Shown here piece after piece: positions 8,827-17,497 of a stretch of 64,000 nt of DNA (positions are counted from its first letter, which is position 1; every line of letters begins with the position of its first letter). Source of the stretch: a bacterium (GTDB taxonomy: Bacteria > Patescibacteria > Dojkabacteria > JAKAPS01 > JAJZLI01); the NCBI GenBank assembly GCA_021816845.1, contig JAKAWT010000001.1, positions 62,001-126,000 on the forward strand. Direction: 5' to 3'. The position numbers were made by a program, and so were the translations under genes. The notes beneath the pieces were generated by a model, which was not told the origin of the DNA, searched no databases, and was given only the letters and a program-made list of their open reading frames with translations.

Positions 8827-9966
8827 TTAAAAACTAAAAGGTTCTAAATTTTCAACCCATTTTTTTATATTACCTATATCTATTTTATCATCGCTTCTAG
8901 TATCAATAACTATATTGTTTCTAGATACTAATTCAACTTCATCCCTTTTTGCTCCTATAAATGAATTTTTAGGCAACTTTATGGTAATATGAGCCCTACC
9001 AAATACAGGAATATTCGTAATATTTTCTCTTTCAACAACTATTTCCCTTATACTCTCATCATCTACTATTTTAACCGGTATTACAGATTTCAAAGATGCT
9101 CCATGATCAAATCCTACTGTAAAAATATCTACTAAATGAGATATATGTTCAAGCATATCATCAGTACCTTCAACGGAAATTAATGAAAAAATATTGTCGT
9201 CATCTATATACAGACTTGCTGCACCATATAACTCAACTCCATAAAGTAGTGATAGAATGGCCTGGTACTGATGAGGGGCAGACATAAATTGATATAAATC
9301 ACCCGTTAAAACTATAATAGGGGTATTCCCATTGTCTTCAAGTGATATGTTTTTTATGAAATTTTTTAAAAGTATGGATATGATTGGTAGTGCTATATAT
9401 TCTTTCCTTGTTTGAGGGAATTTTGATATTGCATTAAAAATACTTGTTTTTTTTAATTTGTTTTGTACGAGTGCAAAATCAGAGATATCTTTCATCTTAA
9501 AAATATCATCATATGAGTGTTCTATTTCTTGATTCAGTAATTTCTGATCTTGAGATGATGATATGAAAATACCATTTCTAGAAACATTAATTACATAGCA
9601 AGTCACGTTATTAAATTTTTTTGCAAAATCTTTTGCAATATTGTTAAAATACTCTTGATTTGTTATATAAACTTTATTGGTCACCTTAAGAAAATCTTTC
9701 CTAAATATCCCATATGAAGTATAAATTTCAACATTTAGATTTTCATTGATATTAGAATATGTATATAGATCATTAGAAAGAGAAGATATAAAATCACTTA
9801 TATATTCTGCTCTTTTAAATAGTGGGTTAAAAAATTCTTGAGGAATAGAAAGTTGCTTATTATGAACCATTTTACCATTTTGGTATAAGAATCCTTTTAC
9901 AAAATAGCTATCAAAAACTATTAGTAGTGTCTCATCTTCATGTATGTCTTCCGCAAATATATTCAT
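8827..9966 (-). CDS. uncharacterised protein (possible ASKHA-like fold)
   Basis: 379 residues, soluble, no recognisable catalytic motif. Spaced segments (LLIVFDSYFVKGFLYQ near the start, PIIVLTGDLYQFM in the middle, FTVGFDHGASLKSVIPV later) are reminiscent of an actin-like ATPase layout, but no clear phosphate-binding loop is visible, so this is a guess. It lies 18 nt downstream of rpsR on the same strand and 5 nt before its likely partner gene. Confidence 0.55.
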   Translation of the reverse strand: MNIFAEDIHEDETLLIVFDSYFVKGFLYQNGKMVHNKQLSIPQEFFNPLFKRAEYISDFISSLSNDLYTYSNINENLNVEIYTSYGIFRKDFLKVTNKVYITNQEYFNNIAKDFAKKFNNVTCYVINVSRNGIFISSSQDQKLLNQEIEHSYDDIFKMKDISDFALVQNKLKKTSIFNAISKFPQTRKEYIALPIISILLKNFIKNISLEDNGNTPIIVLTGDLYQFMSAPHQYQAILSLLYGVELYGAASLYIDDDNIFSLISVEGTDDMLEHISHLVDIFTVGFDHGASLKSVIPVKIVDDESIREIVVERENITNIPVFGRAHITIKLPKNSFIGAKRDEVELVSRNNIVIDTRSDDKIDIGNIKKWVENLEPFSF

Positions 9967-9984
9967 TAAGGCAGAGAAGGGTTT

Positions 9985-10245
9985 TTAATCCTTTATAAAA
10001 TAAGGCAGAATAGACATCTGTCTTGCTCTTTTTATTGATCTAGTAATATTTTTTTGATGTCTATTACAATTTCCAGTCCTGAATCTTGAAATAATTTTAC
10101 CTTTCCTAGATATAAACTTTTTTAATCTATAGGAATCAGTATAAGATATCTCCCCAACTCCATTCTGACATAAAGCACAAACTGTTTGTCTTTTTAAAAC
10201 TTTTTTCTTTTTTCCTTTTTTAGAAGATGTATTTTGAAAAGCCAT
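9985..10245 (-). CDS. rpsR: 30S ribosomal protein S18
   Basis: 86-residue S18 with the core TDSYRLKKFISRKGKIISR and GNCNRHQKNITRSIKRAR. A lysine-rich N-terminal extension precedes a CALC pair that, with the later cysteine, suggests a zinc-binding form. It is third in rpsF-ssb-rpsR, the conserved bacterial order, 3 nt after the ssb stop. Confidence 0.95.
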   Translation of the reverse strand: MAFQNTSSKKGKKKKVLKRQTVCALCQNGVGEISYTDSYRLKKFISRKGKIISRFRTGNCNRHQKNITRSIKRARQMSILPYFIKD

Positions 10246-10248
10246 TGT

Positions 10249-10719
10249 TTAAAAAGGTAAATCATCTATAGAATTAATATCTTCTTCTGGAGCTGGGCTG
10301 TCCTTCACAGCCTCTTCAACAACAGGAAGTTCCGGTTTACTATCAGCAGAAATATCAGCATTAACTGATGAATCTCTTGATAAAGGTGATAAAACTTTCA
10401 TATCCTCTATTCTTATCTCTGTTTTAGTATGTTTTGTCCCATCATCTTTATTCTCCCAAGATCTTGTTCTTATTTCGCCTTCAACATAAACTTTCATACC
10501 CATCTTTAATATTTGAGCACATATCTCAGCAAGCTTATTCCATGCTACTATATTGTGAAATTCTGCGATCTCTTGAACATTCCCATCAGAGTCCTTCCAA
10601 GTACTATTCGTAGCTATTGAAAAAGAACATACTGAATTTCCTTTTGGAGTAGATCTCAACTCAGGATCTCTCGTTAGATTACCAATTAATAAAACTTTAT
10701 TTAATGAACGTGATGCCAT
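10249..10719 (-). CDS. ssb: single-stranded DNA-binding protein
   Basis: 156 residues: an N-terminal OB-fold (LNKVLLIGNLTRDPELRSTP... through VYVEGEIRTRSW), a proline- and acid-rich linker, and the acidic protein-interaction tip DDLPF, close to the canonical DDIPF. Encoded between rpsF and rpsR as in most bacteria. Confidence 0.96.
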   Translation of the reverse strand: MASRSLNKVLLIGNLTRDPELRSTPKGNSVCSFSIATNSTWKDSDGNVQEIAEFHNIVAWNKLAEICAQILKMGMKVYVEGEIRTRSWENKDDGTKHTKTEIRIEDMKVLSPLSRDSSVNADISADSKPELPVVEEAVKDSPAPEEDINSIDDLPF

Positions 10720-10740
10720 AATATTTTATACTAAAATAAA

Positions 10741-11076
10741 TTAACTATTCAATTTTTGTTGAGGATCACTAAATTCTACAACTTTGAATATACCTTGTCG
10801 TATAATTTCTCCTATTAGGTAGAGTGATCTTTGTAATTTTGAAATATTTGTCCCTCTAAAATCTTTCCCTTGCTCTAGATTATACAATATAAAGTAACCT
10901 TCATTGTGCTTTTTTACATCAAAGGCCAAATATCTTTTACCCCAAACATCTTGATTCTTTATATCTAAAGAATTATCTTTAATAATATTTTCTATTTTAT
11001 TTTGGATGTTTAATCTGACATTCTCGGGAAGAGAAGGCTTAAGTGCTAACATCAACTCATATTTTCTTGTACTCAT
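10741..11076 (-). CDS. rpsF: 30S ribosomal protein S6
   Basis: S6 begins MSTRKYELMLALKP, as in the family. A longer open frame with 15 extra hydrophobic residues starts at 11121, but that segment overlaps the -10 box of a good promoter, so the start at 11076 is preferred (111 residues). It heads the rpsF-ssb-rpsR operon and has a leader of roughly 20-25 nt without an obvious Shine-Dalgarno sequence. Confidence 0.92.
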   Translation of the reverse strand: MSTRKYELMLALKPSLPENVRLNIQNKIENIIKDNSLDIKNQDVWGKRYLAFDVKKHNEGYFILYNLEQGKDFRGTNISKLQRSLYLIGEIIRQGIFKVVEFSDPQQKLNS

Positions 11077-11103
11077 AAAAAAATAACATATTAACTTAGA
11101 CAA

Positions 11104-11132
11104 ATAGTACCATACAACCACTGTTTTATCAA
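11104..11132 (-). promoter_or_regulatory. promoter of the rpsF-ssb-rpsR operon
   Basis: On the minus strand: -35 TTGATA (11127-11132), 17-nt spacer, -10 TACTAT (11104-11109). It lies inside the long version of the rpsF frame and therefore fixes the shorter start. Confidence 0.55.
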
Positions 11133-11194
11133 GGATCTAAATGCTTATGTCTATACAAAGATATCTAATACTAGTAAGACTTAATATTTAAATA

Positions 11195-11494
11195 TTAAAA
11201 TAAGGAAAATAAAACTTTACCTACAATATCTTGTTTCCTTATATATCCAAACTTTCTACTATCTAAGCTGTCATTTAAATTATCTCCTAGAATATAGTAC
11301 TCGTTATTTTTAATATCTGATACCCTTTTTAGTATGGGAATATTATTAAATTTATTTGTTTTTACAACAATAATATCTCCTACTTTTGGATTCGTAAACA
11401 AATATTTTATAAAACTCACAAAAACTATGCTACCTTCGGAAATTGTAGGGTACATACTGTCACCTTTAACTTTGAGAAGTTTTATAAATACCAT
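11195..11494 (-). CDS. sodX: S26-type peptidase, probable NiSOD maturation protease
   Basis: A minimal 99-residue serine/lysine peptidase of the signal-peptidase fold: nucleophile in KGDSMYPTI (S13), general-base lysine in ILKRV, and the late LGDN/DSRKFG box. It lacks the N-terminal membrane anchor of LepB. It lies 23 nt downstream of the nickel superoxide dismutase gene. Small anchorless S26 peptidases next to sodN (SodX) remove the leader peptide and expose the nickel hook; the adjacency is the main basis for the name. An unrelated small signal peptidase is possible but less likely. Confidence 0.75.
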   Translation of the reverse strand: MVFIKLLKVKGDSMYPTISEGSIVFVSFIKYLFTNPKVGDIIVVKTNKFNNIPILKRVSDIKNNEYYILGDNLNDSLDSRKFGYIRKQDIVGKVLFSLF

Positions 11495-11517
11495 CTATAA
11501 ATATTGTACTTTAGAAT

Positions 11518-12009
11518 CTAACCTTTAGCCCTAGCTTCTTTTACTTTATTAAAAGATTCTGCAACTTTTGACACTGATTCAACCAAATTATTAGCATTTT
11601 CTGTACTTACAGTTTGTTTTGCTAAGGATGCAAGCTTGCAAGTATTCCATATTAAATCATGCAAATCTGGAATTGTAGCAAGATCAGATGCTTTAAAATA
11701 ATCTGTCCACAATATTAGGACCTCTCTTTTAACCCTTTCTGCATGTTCCTCCTTTACAAGGATCCTTCTTGTAATTGAGTTTTGAATTTCAATACTACCA
11801 CTATTACTTTTATATTCATCCGTATCCTTTATAGTATTTATCTGTTCTACCATTGTGGCTACAGTTTTTGCAGCCATCACTGCATCAAAAGGATCATAGA
11901 TCCCACAAGGTACGTCACAATGAGCATACACAAAATCAATACTAATGTTTCTTTTTATAAAATTAATGATACCGAATTTAGATAATTTGTTTCTTGATAC
12001 TTTATACAT
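11518..12009 (-). CDS. sodN: nickel-containing superoxide dismutase precursor
   Basis: The 163-residue product has the NiSOD hook HCDVPCGIYDP at about residues 30-40. In the mature enzyme His1, Cys2 and Cys6 of this hook bind nickel and convert superoxide to oxygen and peroxide. The 29 residues before the histidine form the leader that must be removed to free the N-terminal amine ligand. The rest is the expected helical bundle (VKREVLILWTDYF and following). Length and hook match the family and the maturation peptidase is adjacent. The mature protein is expected to be cytoplasmic; the leader is basic with a hydrophobic patch but not a convincing Sec signal. Confidence 0.9.
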   Translation of the reverse strand: MYKVSRNKLSKFGIINFIKRNISIDFVYAHCDVPCGIYDPFDAVMAAKTVATMVEQINTIKDTDEYKSNSGSIEIQNSITRRILVKEEHAERVKREVLILWTDYFKASDLATIPDLHDLIWNTCKLASLAKQTVSTENANNLVESVSKVAESFNKVKEARAKG

Positions 12010-12056
12010 AATTATAAATATAATATACTAGTTTAATATTATAAAATGAATACTAT

Positions 12057-12620
12057 ATGAATATCAACACCATATTGTTTTATAGGATTAACTCAATTAT
12101 AGCTATTCACTATTTTAATATATTTTTCATCCTCTTTTCTGAGTATTTCATATATATCTTTATAATTTCAACAATATTAATTTTTTTTATCAAGAATAGA
12201 GTAAGTACAAAGCAGAGTAATCAAAATATTATTATATTATCATTATTATCTGCAATATTTGGAGTTATAATAAATGTAATCACTAAAATTTTTTATTTTG
12301 ACAATACACCTTATAATATTTTGCCAGGCATAAATAAAATAATACAACTGCCATATTTTAGTATATTATTCTCAAATTCACTTGTTATATTAACAGCAAT
12401 TACAGGCATTATTTATCTATATAACAAAAAGCTTAGTTATTTTTATATTGGAGGGTTAATACTTATTGGGTTTTCAAAAATAGCTATAGGACAATATTTT
12501 CCAATATACGTAATACAGAGTTATATAATAGGTATTATATCTGCTATTATAATCTATAAATGCCAACATCTATTCTATTTAATATTTAAGAATATTCAAG
12601 CTCTGATCAGTAATAAATAA
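12057..12620 (+). CDS. degenerate PAP2-like membrane protein
   Basis: 187 residues with about six hydrophobic segments. Spacing resembles PAP2/BcrC lipid phosphatases: KIFYFDNTP sits where K-x6-RP is expected, FSNSL where PSGH is, and FSKIAIGQYFPIYVI where SR-x5-H-x3-D is. The catalytic arginine and both histidines are missing, so phosphatase activity is unlikely. Its last 18 nt overlap the 3' end of the RNase P RNA gene on the other strand. Family assignment is inferred from layout only. Confidence 0.55.
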   Translation: MNINTILFYRINSIIAIHYFNIFFILFSEYFIYIFIISTILIFFIKNRVSTKQSNQNIIILSLLSAIFGVIINVITKIFYFDNTPYNILPGINKIIQLPYFSILFSNSLVILTAITGIIYLYNKKLSYFYIGGLILIGFSKIAIGQYFPIYVIQSYIIGIISAIIIYKCQHLFYLIFKNIQALISNK

Positions 12621-12974
12621 GCCGGATTCTGTTTATGTGTTCATCTATCTTGAGACAATATTTCTACTATCTTCCTTGCGTCTTATTTTGACTTGCTGGA
12701 GATGGAGGTTACAATGCCTTGATGAATCACTTCTCAAGCGGTAGTCTCTTACACTGCCATTTCACCCTTATCCAAAAGATCTAAATTCTAGGATCAAGAT
12801 CCTAAGATCAAAATATTTAGGACGGTATATTTTCTGTTGCCCTTATTCTAAAGATCTCTCCTTACTATATGTTAAATAGCATCTACTTCATTGCCTTCCG
12901 ACAATGCCAGTCCAGACTTTCCTCACACATAGGTTCTTACACTTATGTGCGCGAACACTTATATTACTGATCAG
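12603..12974 (-). ncRNA. rnpB: RNase P RNA
   Basis: Catalytic RNA that trims the 5' ends of tRNA precursors. The ends pair as helix P1: the 13-nt CTGATCAGTAATA at the 5' end (12974-12962) is complementary to the 3' terminal TATTACTGATCAG. The 5' conserved core GAGGAAAGTC is present (GTGAGGAAAGTCTGG near 12925), and the 3' end has the universal AGAATCCGGCTTA segment. About 372 nt, a normal bacterial size. An internal region at 12789-12804 forms a perfect 7-bp hairpin, TAGGATC-AA-GATCCTA, built from a motif that recurs elsewhere in the window. Confidence 0.93.
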
Positions 12975-13002
12975 ATAGAGATATTATACCATATAATAGA
13001 TC

Positions 13003-13218
13003 CTACTTTATAGAAAATGCAGTTCTTAAAGATTGATCAAATGGTAGTGTTCCTATATATATAGATATAATAAATAATATTACGATGACAACAACTATAA
13101 ATATTAGGCTCCATATCAATCTACGTGCAATTGGTTGATAATCATTATCTATAACATTACCTTTATCACGTGCTTTCAAAACTTCAATCTCATATTTTAA
13201 ACTTTTTTTTGATGCCAT
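13003..13218 (-). CDS. small single-pass membrane protein
   Basis: 71 residues: a charged N-terminal half (SLKYEIEVLKARDKGN) and one strong transmembrane segment (residues ~33-55, WSLIFIVVVIVILFIISIYI). No family recognised. It lies upstream of rnpB on the same strand, with the RNA beginning 29 nt after its stop. Confidence 0.5.
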   Translation of the reverse strand: MASKKSLKYEIEVLKARDKGNVIDNDYQPIARRLIWSLIFIVVVIVILFIISIYIGTLPFDQSLRTAFSIK

Positions 13219-13313
13219 AATTCCAATATTGTCAACTATATATAAATGTATTATACTAAATTTTGTAATGTAATTACATATTAGTGTTTTGATATTAAGA
13301 ACATATTTTAATT

Positions 13314-14582
13314 ATGCAGGAGATAAATTTCGACTCTCAAAGTTTAATAGAAAATGATATAGAAAATCCTAATCCTAAAAAGCATAAACATTTTAAAAGG
13401 ATTAGAAATTGGTATACAAATTTGAGTCAAAATCAAAGATATGTTTTTTGGATATCTGTAATAGTAATATTAATCATAATTTTGGGTACCACATCAATTT
13501 TAGTAATTTTATTCCGACCGAATCAACAAATACCAAAGGTTCAGGCATCTAGCACAAGTAAACCTGTAAAAAAAGTCATTGCAAAAGTAGCTCCAAAGTA
13601 TGTAGACCCGCTAGATGGAACTTACGTAACATCTAAAAGTATTTTAAATAGGCCTCCCCTTGCTGTTATGGTAGAAAATTCTACATCTGCAAGACCACAA
13701 TCTGGGTTAAATAGTGCAGATTTAGTTTATGAAGCCCAAGTAGAGGGAGCAATTACAAGATTTATGGCTGTTTATTTAAAAAACTCTCCAACATCAATAG
13801 GCCCTATAAGGAGTGCTAGATTATATTATATCTCTTGGGCTCAAGGACTTGGGGCTATATATACTCATTGGGGTGGAAATATATATGCTTTAGAAAAATT
13901 ACAAAGCCAAAACATTCCTAATCTGAACGGTATTACAACCCCATCAAGTAATAACACTTGTCCAACGTCTGCATCAATAACTTACACATTTTGTAGATCA
14001 TTACAAAGATATGCTCCACATAATGCTTATGGGAATGCTTTAGGATTATGGAATCTTGCAAAAAGTGATGGATTTTTTTCTCAATTAACTTTAGGTAAGA
14101 ATGAAACACCTTATCAGTTTGCATCTACACCTAAAACTTCATCCTTAGGTGCTAATGGATCTTCAATAAGCATATTTTTTGATCAAGGAGTCATTCCATA
14201 TGATGTACAATGGGTATATGATCAATCTAATAATGATTACATCAGATATAATGGGGGAACACTTCAGTATGATGCAAATACTAACCAATCTTTAACCGCA
14301 AAAAATGTAGTAGTTTTATATATGAATGGTTACACTGAAAGTTATCCTGGCGAAGGGACTACGGAAGCAGCAGCACCTATATGGATAATGCAAACAGTAG
14401 GATCTGGTAATGCATATATCTTCAATAATGGACATGAGACCAAAGCTACTTGGACCAAAACAAGCAATACTTCTAGAATGCAATTTAAAGACTTAAATGG
14501 TAACCCTATTACATTCCAAAGAGGAGAAATTTGGTTTGAAATATTACAACCACAAACTGGCTCTTTTACTTATACTCCATAA
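13314..14582 (+). CDS. membrane-anchored DUF3048-type protein
   Basis: 422 residues: a cytoplasmic basic N-terminus, one transmembrane anchor (~45-68), a lysine/serine linker, then a large extracytoplasmic domain. The segments PPLAVMVENS, ARPQSGLNSADLVYEA and GPIRSARLYYISWAQ are hallmarks of DUF3048 (YerB-like), found in Firmicutes and many Patescibacteria. Function is unknown; it is presumably associated with the cell wall. The following HTH gene starts 4 nt after its stop. Confidence 0.8.
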   Translation: MQEINFDSQSLIENDIENPNPKKHKHFKRIRNWYTNLSQNQRYVFWISVIVILIIILGTTSILVILFRPNQQIPKVQASSTSKPVKKVIAKVAPKYVDPLDGTYVTSKSILNRPPLAVMVENSTSARPQSGLNSADLVYEAQVEGAITRFMAVYLKNSPTSIGPIRSARLYYISWAQGLGAIYTHWGGNIYALEKLQSQNIPNLNGITTPSSNNTCPTSASITYTFCRSLQRYAPHNAYGNALGLWNLAKSDGFFSQLTLGKNETPYQFASTPKTSSLGANGSSISIFFDQGVIPYDVQWVYDQSNNDYIRYNGGTLQYDANTNQSLTAKNVVVLYMNGYTESYPGEGTTEAAAPIWIMQTVGSGNAYIFNNGHETKATWTKTSNTSRMQFKDLNGNPITFQRGEIWFEILQPQTGSFTYTP

Positions 14583-14586
14583 ATAT

Positions 14587-15165
14587 ATGATTGATGTATT
14601 CTTTGTTTCTAAAGTTAGAGTAAAAATTATTAAATTGTTTATGTTACATACATCTTCTTCATATCATGTAAGAGCAATAGTAAGAGAAATTGATGAAGAA
14701 ATTAATGCTGTAAGAAGAATTCTACAAGAGCTTGAAGAAGTTAAAATGCTTACAAGTGAAAAAAATGGAAATAGATTATACTACACTTTAAATAAAGATT
14801 TCATATTTTTTGATGAACTTTTATCAATGGTCAATAAGGAATTTGGAATTGGAGGAAAAATAATAAAACACAGAGTAAAAATAGGTAATATAAAAATGGC
14901 AATATTATCAAATTCATATATACAAGATAGAAAGAAAAGTGAAACTGATATTGATCTTCTAATAGTAGGATCACAGATAGACAATGTATATCTAGATAAA
15001 ATTATAAAGGATTCAGAATTAAAATTAAAAAGAGAGATTAATTATACTTACCTATCCTCTCTCGAGTTTGAATCAATAAAAAGATCAAGAGAAGATTTTT
15101 TAATGGAAATAATAAACAACAAAAAATTAATGCTTATAGGAGATGAATTAGACCTATATAAATAA
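14587..15165 (+). CDS. winged-helix protein fused to a nucleotidyltransferase-like domain
   Basis: 192 residues from the start at 14587; a longer frame opens 90 nt upstream but overlaps the DUF3048 gene in another frame. Residues ~1-65 form a winged-helix DNA-binding domain (VRAIVREIDEEINAVRRILQEL, then a basic wing GNRLYYTLN). Residues ~95-190 look like a minimal nucleotidyltransferase (MNT) fold with ETDIDLLIVG, the D-x-D metal pair. The usual GS before this pair is replaced by SNSYIQDRKK. Such fusions may be self-regulating, but its targets are unknown. Confidence 0.7.
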   Translation: MIDVFFVSKVRVKIIKLFMLHTSSSYHVRAIVREIDEEINAVRRILQELEEVKMLTSEKNGNRLYYTLNKDFIFFDELLSMVNKEFGIGGKIIKHRVKIGNIKMAILSNSYIQDRKKSETDIDLLIVGSQIDNVYLDKIIKDSELKLKREINYTYLSSLEFESIKRSREDFLMEIINNKKLMLIGDELDLYK

Positions 15166-15220
15166 ATATAAATGTCCCCTTCAAATTGCACAAATAGGAA
15201 AAATAGATTAAAATCAACCT

Positions 15221-16612
15221 ATGTTAAAATTGAATAGGCTTAGAACAAATAAATTAAAAATAAATAAATCTAGAAGGTTTGTTATATTAACAATATTCCT
15301 TTTCATATTTCTACTTGCAATAGATATCCCTACAATTAATATTAATTTAAAACCTATTGGTATAGATTATAAAACTACTATAAATCATCTTACTCTAAAC
15401 CTAAATATATTTGGTATACATTATACAAATACTTTGAATCCAAGTTTAGGACTAGATTTAAAAGGAGGATCACAACTAGTATTACTTGCTGACACTTCAA
15501 AAATTCCAAGTAGTCAGGTTTCATCTGCAATGCAAGCAGCAAGAAATATAATATCTCAAAGAGTAAATTTATATGGAGTTGCTAACGCACAGGTGTATAC
15601 AGAAACGTATGGAAAACAACAGAGAATTGTTGTTGACCTTGCGGGAGTAAAAAATTTGAAAGAGGCAAAAAAACTTGTTGGAGAAACAGCAAAATTAGAG
15701 TTTTTAACCCTAAACAAAAATGCTAATTTATCAGCTGTTACAACACCAAATATCCCTATATCAGATTTTTCAAAAAAGACAAATCTTACTGGAGCAGATC
15801 TTCAAAGTGCATCAATAACTTATCAGCAAGGATCTACATCCCCTAGTATACAATTAAATTTTAAACCAGAAGGTCTTACTAAATTTTCAAATCTTGCAAA
15901 AGCAAATGTTGGAAAACCTATTGGTATAGCTTTAGACGGGAAAATTATTGAGAACCCTATAATTAATAAGAATCTTGCTAATGGAACTGTATCTTCCCCA
16001 ATAATAACTGGTAATTTCTCTTTGAACACTGCACAAACATTTGTAGACCAGCTCAATGCAGGAGCATTACCTGTACCAGTAAAATTAATCGAAGAGAATA
16101 CTGTAACTGCTACACTAGGTTCGGCATCAATAAAAGCAAGTATATATGCAGGTATACTTGGAGTTCTAATAATACTTCTTTTTATGGTATGGAATTATGG
16201 ATATTTAGGACTTGTAGCAGATTTTGCACTTTTGATATATGCACTACTCGCTTTTGCAATATTTAAATTAATTCCAATAACTCTTACCCTGGAGGGAATT
16301 GCAGGATTCATATTATCCATAGGTATGGCTGTTGATGCTAACATACTAATATTTGAAAGAATGAGAGAAGAAAAGAAGGATGGAAGGTCAAGAAAATCAG
16401 TTATTAACCTTGGATTTAGACGTGCTTGGAATTCTATAAGAGATTCTAATGTATCCACACTTATAACAACATTAGTTTTATATATACTTGGAACGAGTCA
16501 GATACGTGGATTTGCTATAACTTTGGCTATAGGTGTTATGGTAAGTCTTTTTACAGCAGTAGTAGTCACAAGACATCTATTACAGATACTTTATGTTGAT
16601 AAACAAACATGA
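15221..16612 (+). CDS. secD: protein translocase subunit SecD
   Basis: Membrane partner of SecYEG that uses the proton gradient to pull exported proteins out. 463 residues: an N-terminal transmembrane helix (~20-38), the D1 motif LGLDLKGGSQLVL (~82-94), the large external P1 domain, then a C-terminal five-helix region with AGFILSIGMAVDANILIFERM. Its stop overlaps secF by 4 nt. Export capacity fits the many secreted surface proteins in this window. Confidence 0.96.
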   Translation: MLKLNRLRTNKLKINKSRRFVILTIFLFIFLLAIDIPTININLKPIGIDYKTTINHLTLNLNIFGIHYTNTLNPSLGLDLKGGSQLVLLADTSKIPSSQVSSAMQAARNIISQRVNLYGVANAQVYTETYGKQQRIVVDLAGVKNLKEAKKLVGETAKLEFLTLNKNANLSAVTTPNIPISDFSKKTNLTGADLQSASITYQQGSTSPSIQLNFKPEGLTKFSNLAKANVGKPIGIALDGKIIENPIINKNLANGTVSSPIITGNFSLNTAQTFVDQLNAGALPVPVKLIEENTVTATLGSASIKASIYAGILGVLIILLFMVWNYGYLGLVADFALLIYALLAFAIFKLIPITLTLEGIAGFILSIGMAVDANILIFERMREEKKDGRSRKSVINLGFRRAWNSIRDSNVSTLITTLVLYILGTSQIRGFAITLAIGVMVSLFTAVVVTRHLLQILYVDKQT

Positions 16613-17493
16613 ACCTAAATATAGTTAAATACAAATATGTCTACCTAATAATCTCAGGATCACTGATGCTTATTGCGATAATATCGTTACTGATATGGGG
16701 ACTACAATTTGGTATAGATTTTACTGGTGGAACTGATCTTATATATAAGACAACTGGAACTGAAGCTTCTCTTGTATCTAACTACCTATCTACAAACTAT
16801 AAGGGTAGCAGTATAACTAATATAGCCACTGGTACATATCAAGTACAAACAGAACCGTTGTCAGAGAAAACAATTACAGCCTTAGAATCTACTCTTACCA
16901 AAAATTTTAAATTAAAAAAACCTGAACAGGTAACGACAATAGGACCAAGTATAGGGGTTGAATTACAACATGTTGCTATATATTCAGTAATTATGGTTAT
17001 ACTTGGTATTATATTTTATATAACCTACTCGTTTAGAGCTGTTCCAAAGCCAGCAAACTCATTCGCTTTTGGTGGGGCAGCAATTATAGCGATGATACAT
17101 GATGTTTTAATAGTGTTTGGAGCATTTTCTATACTAGGACATTTCTTTAATGCCCCGGTAGATTCACTCTTTGTAACAGCTGTCCTAACAGTTATGGGAT
17201 TTTCAGTCCATGACACCATAGTTGTATTTGATAGAATTAGAGAGAATCTCATAAAAAAAAGGTCTAATGATTTTAGCTATGTTATAAATTTCTCACTCAT
17301 GCAAACATTAAACAGATCACTAAATACATCGTTTACAGTCATACTTGTACTTGTGGCACTATTCCTTGTTGGAGGTATTACAATAAGATGGTTTGTCATA
17401 GCCCTACTTATAGGCGTAACTGCAGGAACATATTCGAGTATATTTGTTGCAAGTCAACTACTTGTTATCTATGCAGAACACAAAAAACTATAA
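16609..17493 (+). CDS. secF: protein translocase subunit SecF
   Basis: 294 residues, six predicted transmembrane helices. The SecF signature FGIDFTGGTDLIY (~30-42) and the VMGFSVHDTIVVFDRIREN segment are intact. The ATG overlaps the secD stop, giving a coupled secDF pair. Its last codons face the convergent fmt gene, whose end is 5 nt away. Confidence 0.96.
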   Translation: MNLNIVKYKYVYLIISGSLMLIAIISLLIWGLQFGIDFTGGTDLIYKTTGTEASLVSNYLSTNYKGSSITNIATGTYQVQTEPLSEKTITALESTLTKNFKLKKPEQVTTIGPSIGVELQHVAIYSVIMVILGIIFYITYSFRAVPKPANSFAFGGAAIIAMIHDVLIVFGAFSILGHFFNAPVDSLFVTAVLTVMGFSVHDTIVVFDRIRENLIKKRSNDFSYVINFSLMQTLNRSLNTSFTVILVLVALFLVGGITIRWFVIALLIGVTAGTYSSIFVASQLLVIYAEHKKL

Positions 17494-17497
17494 AGTA

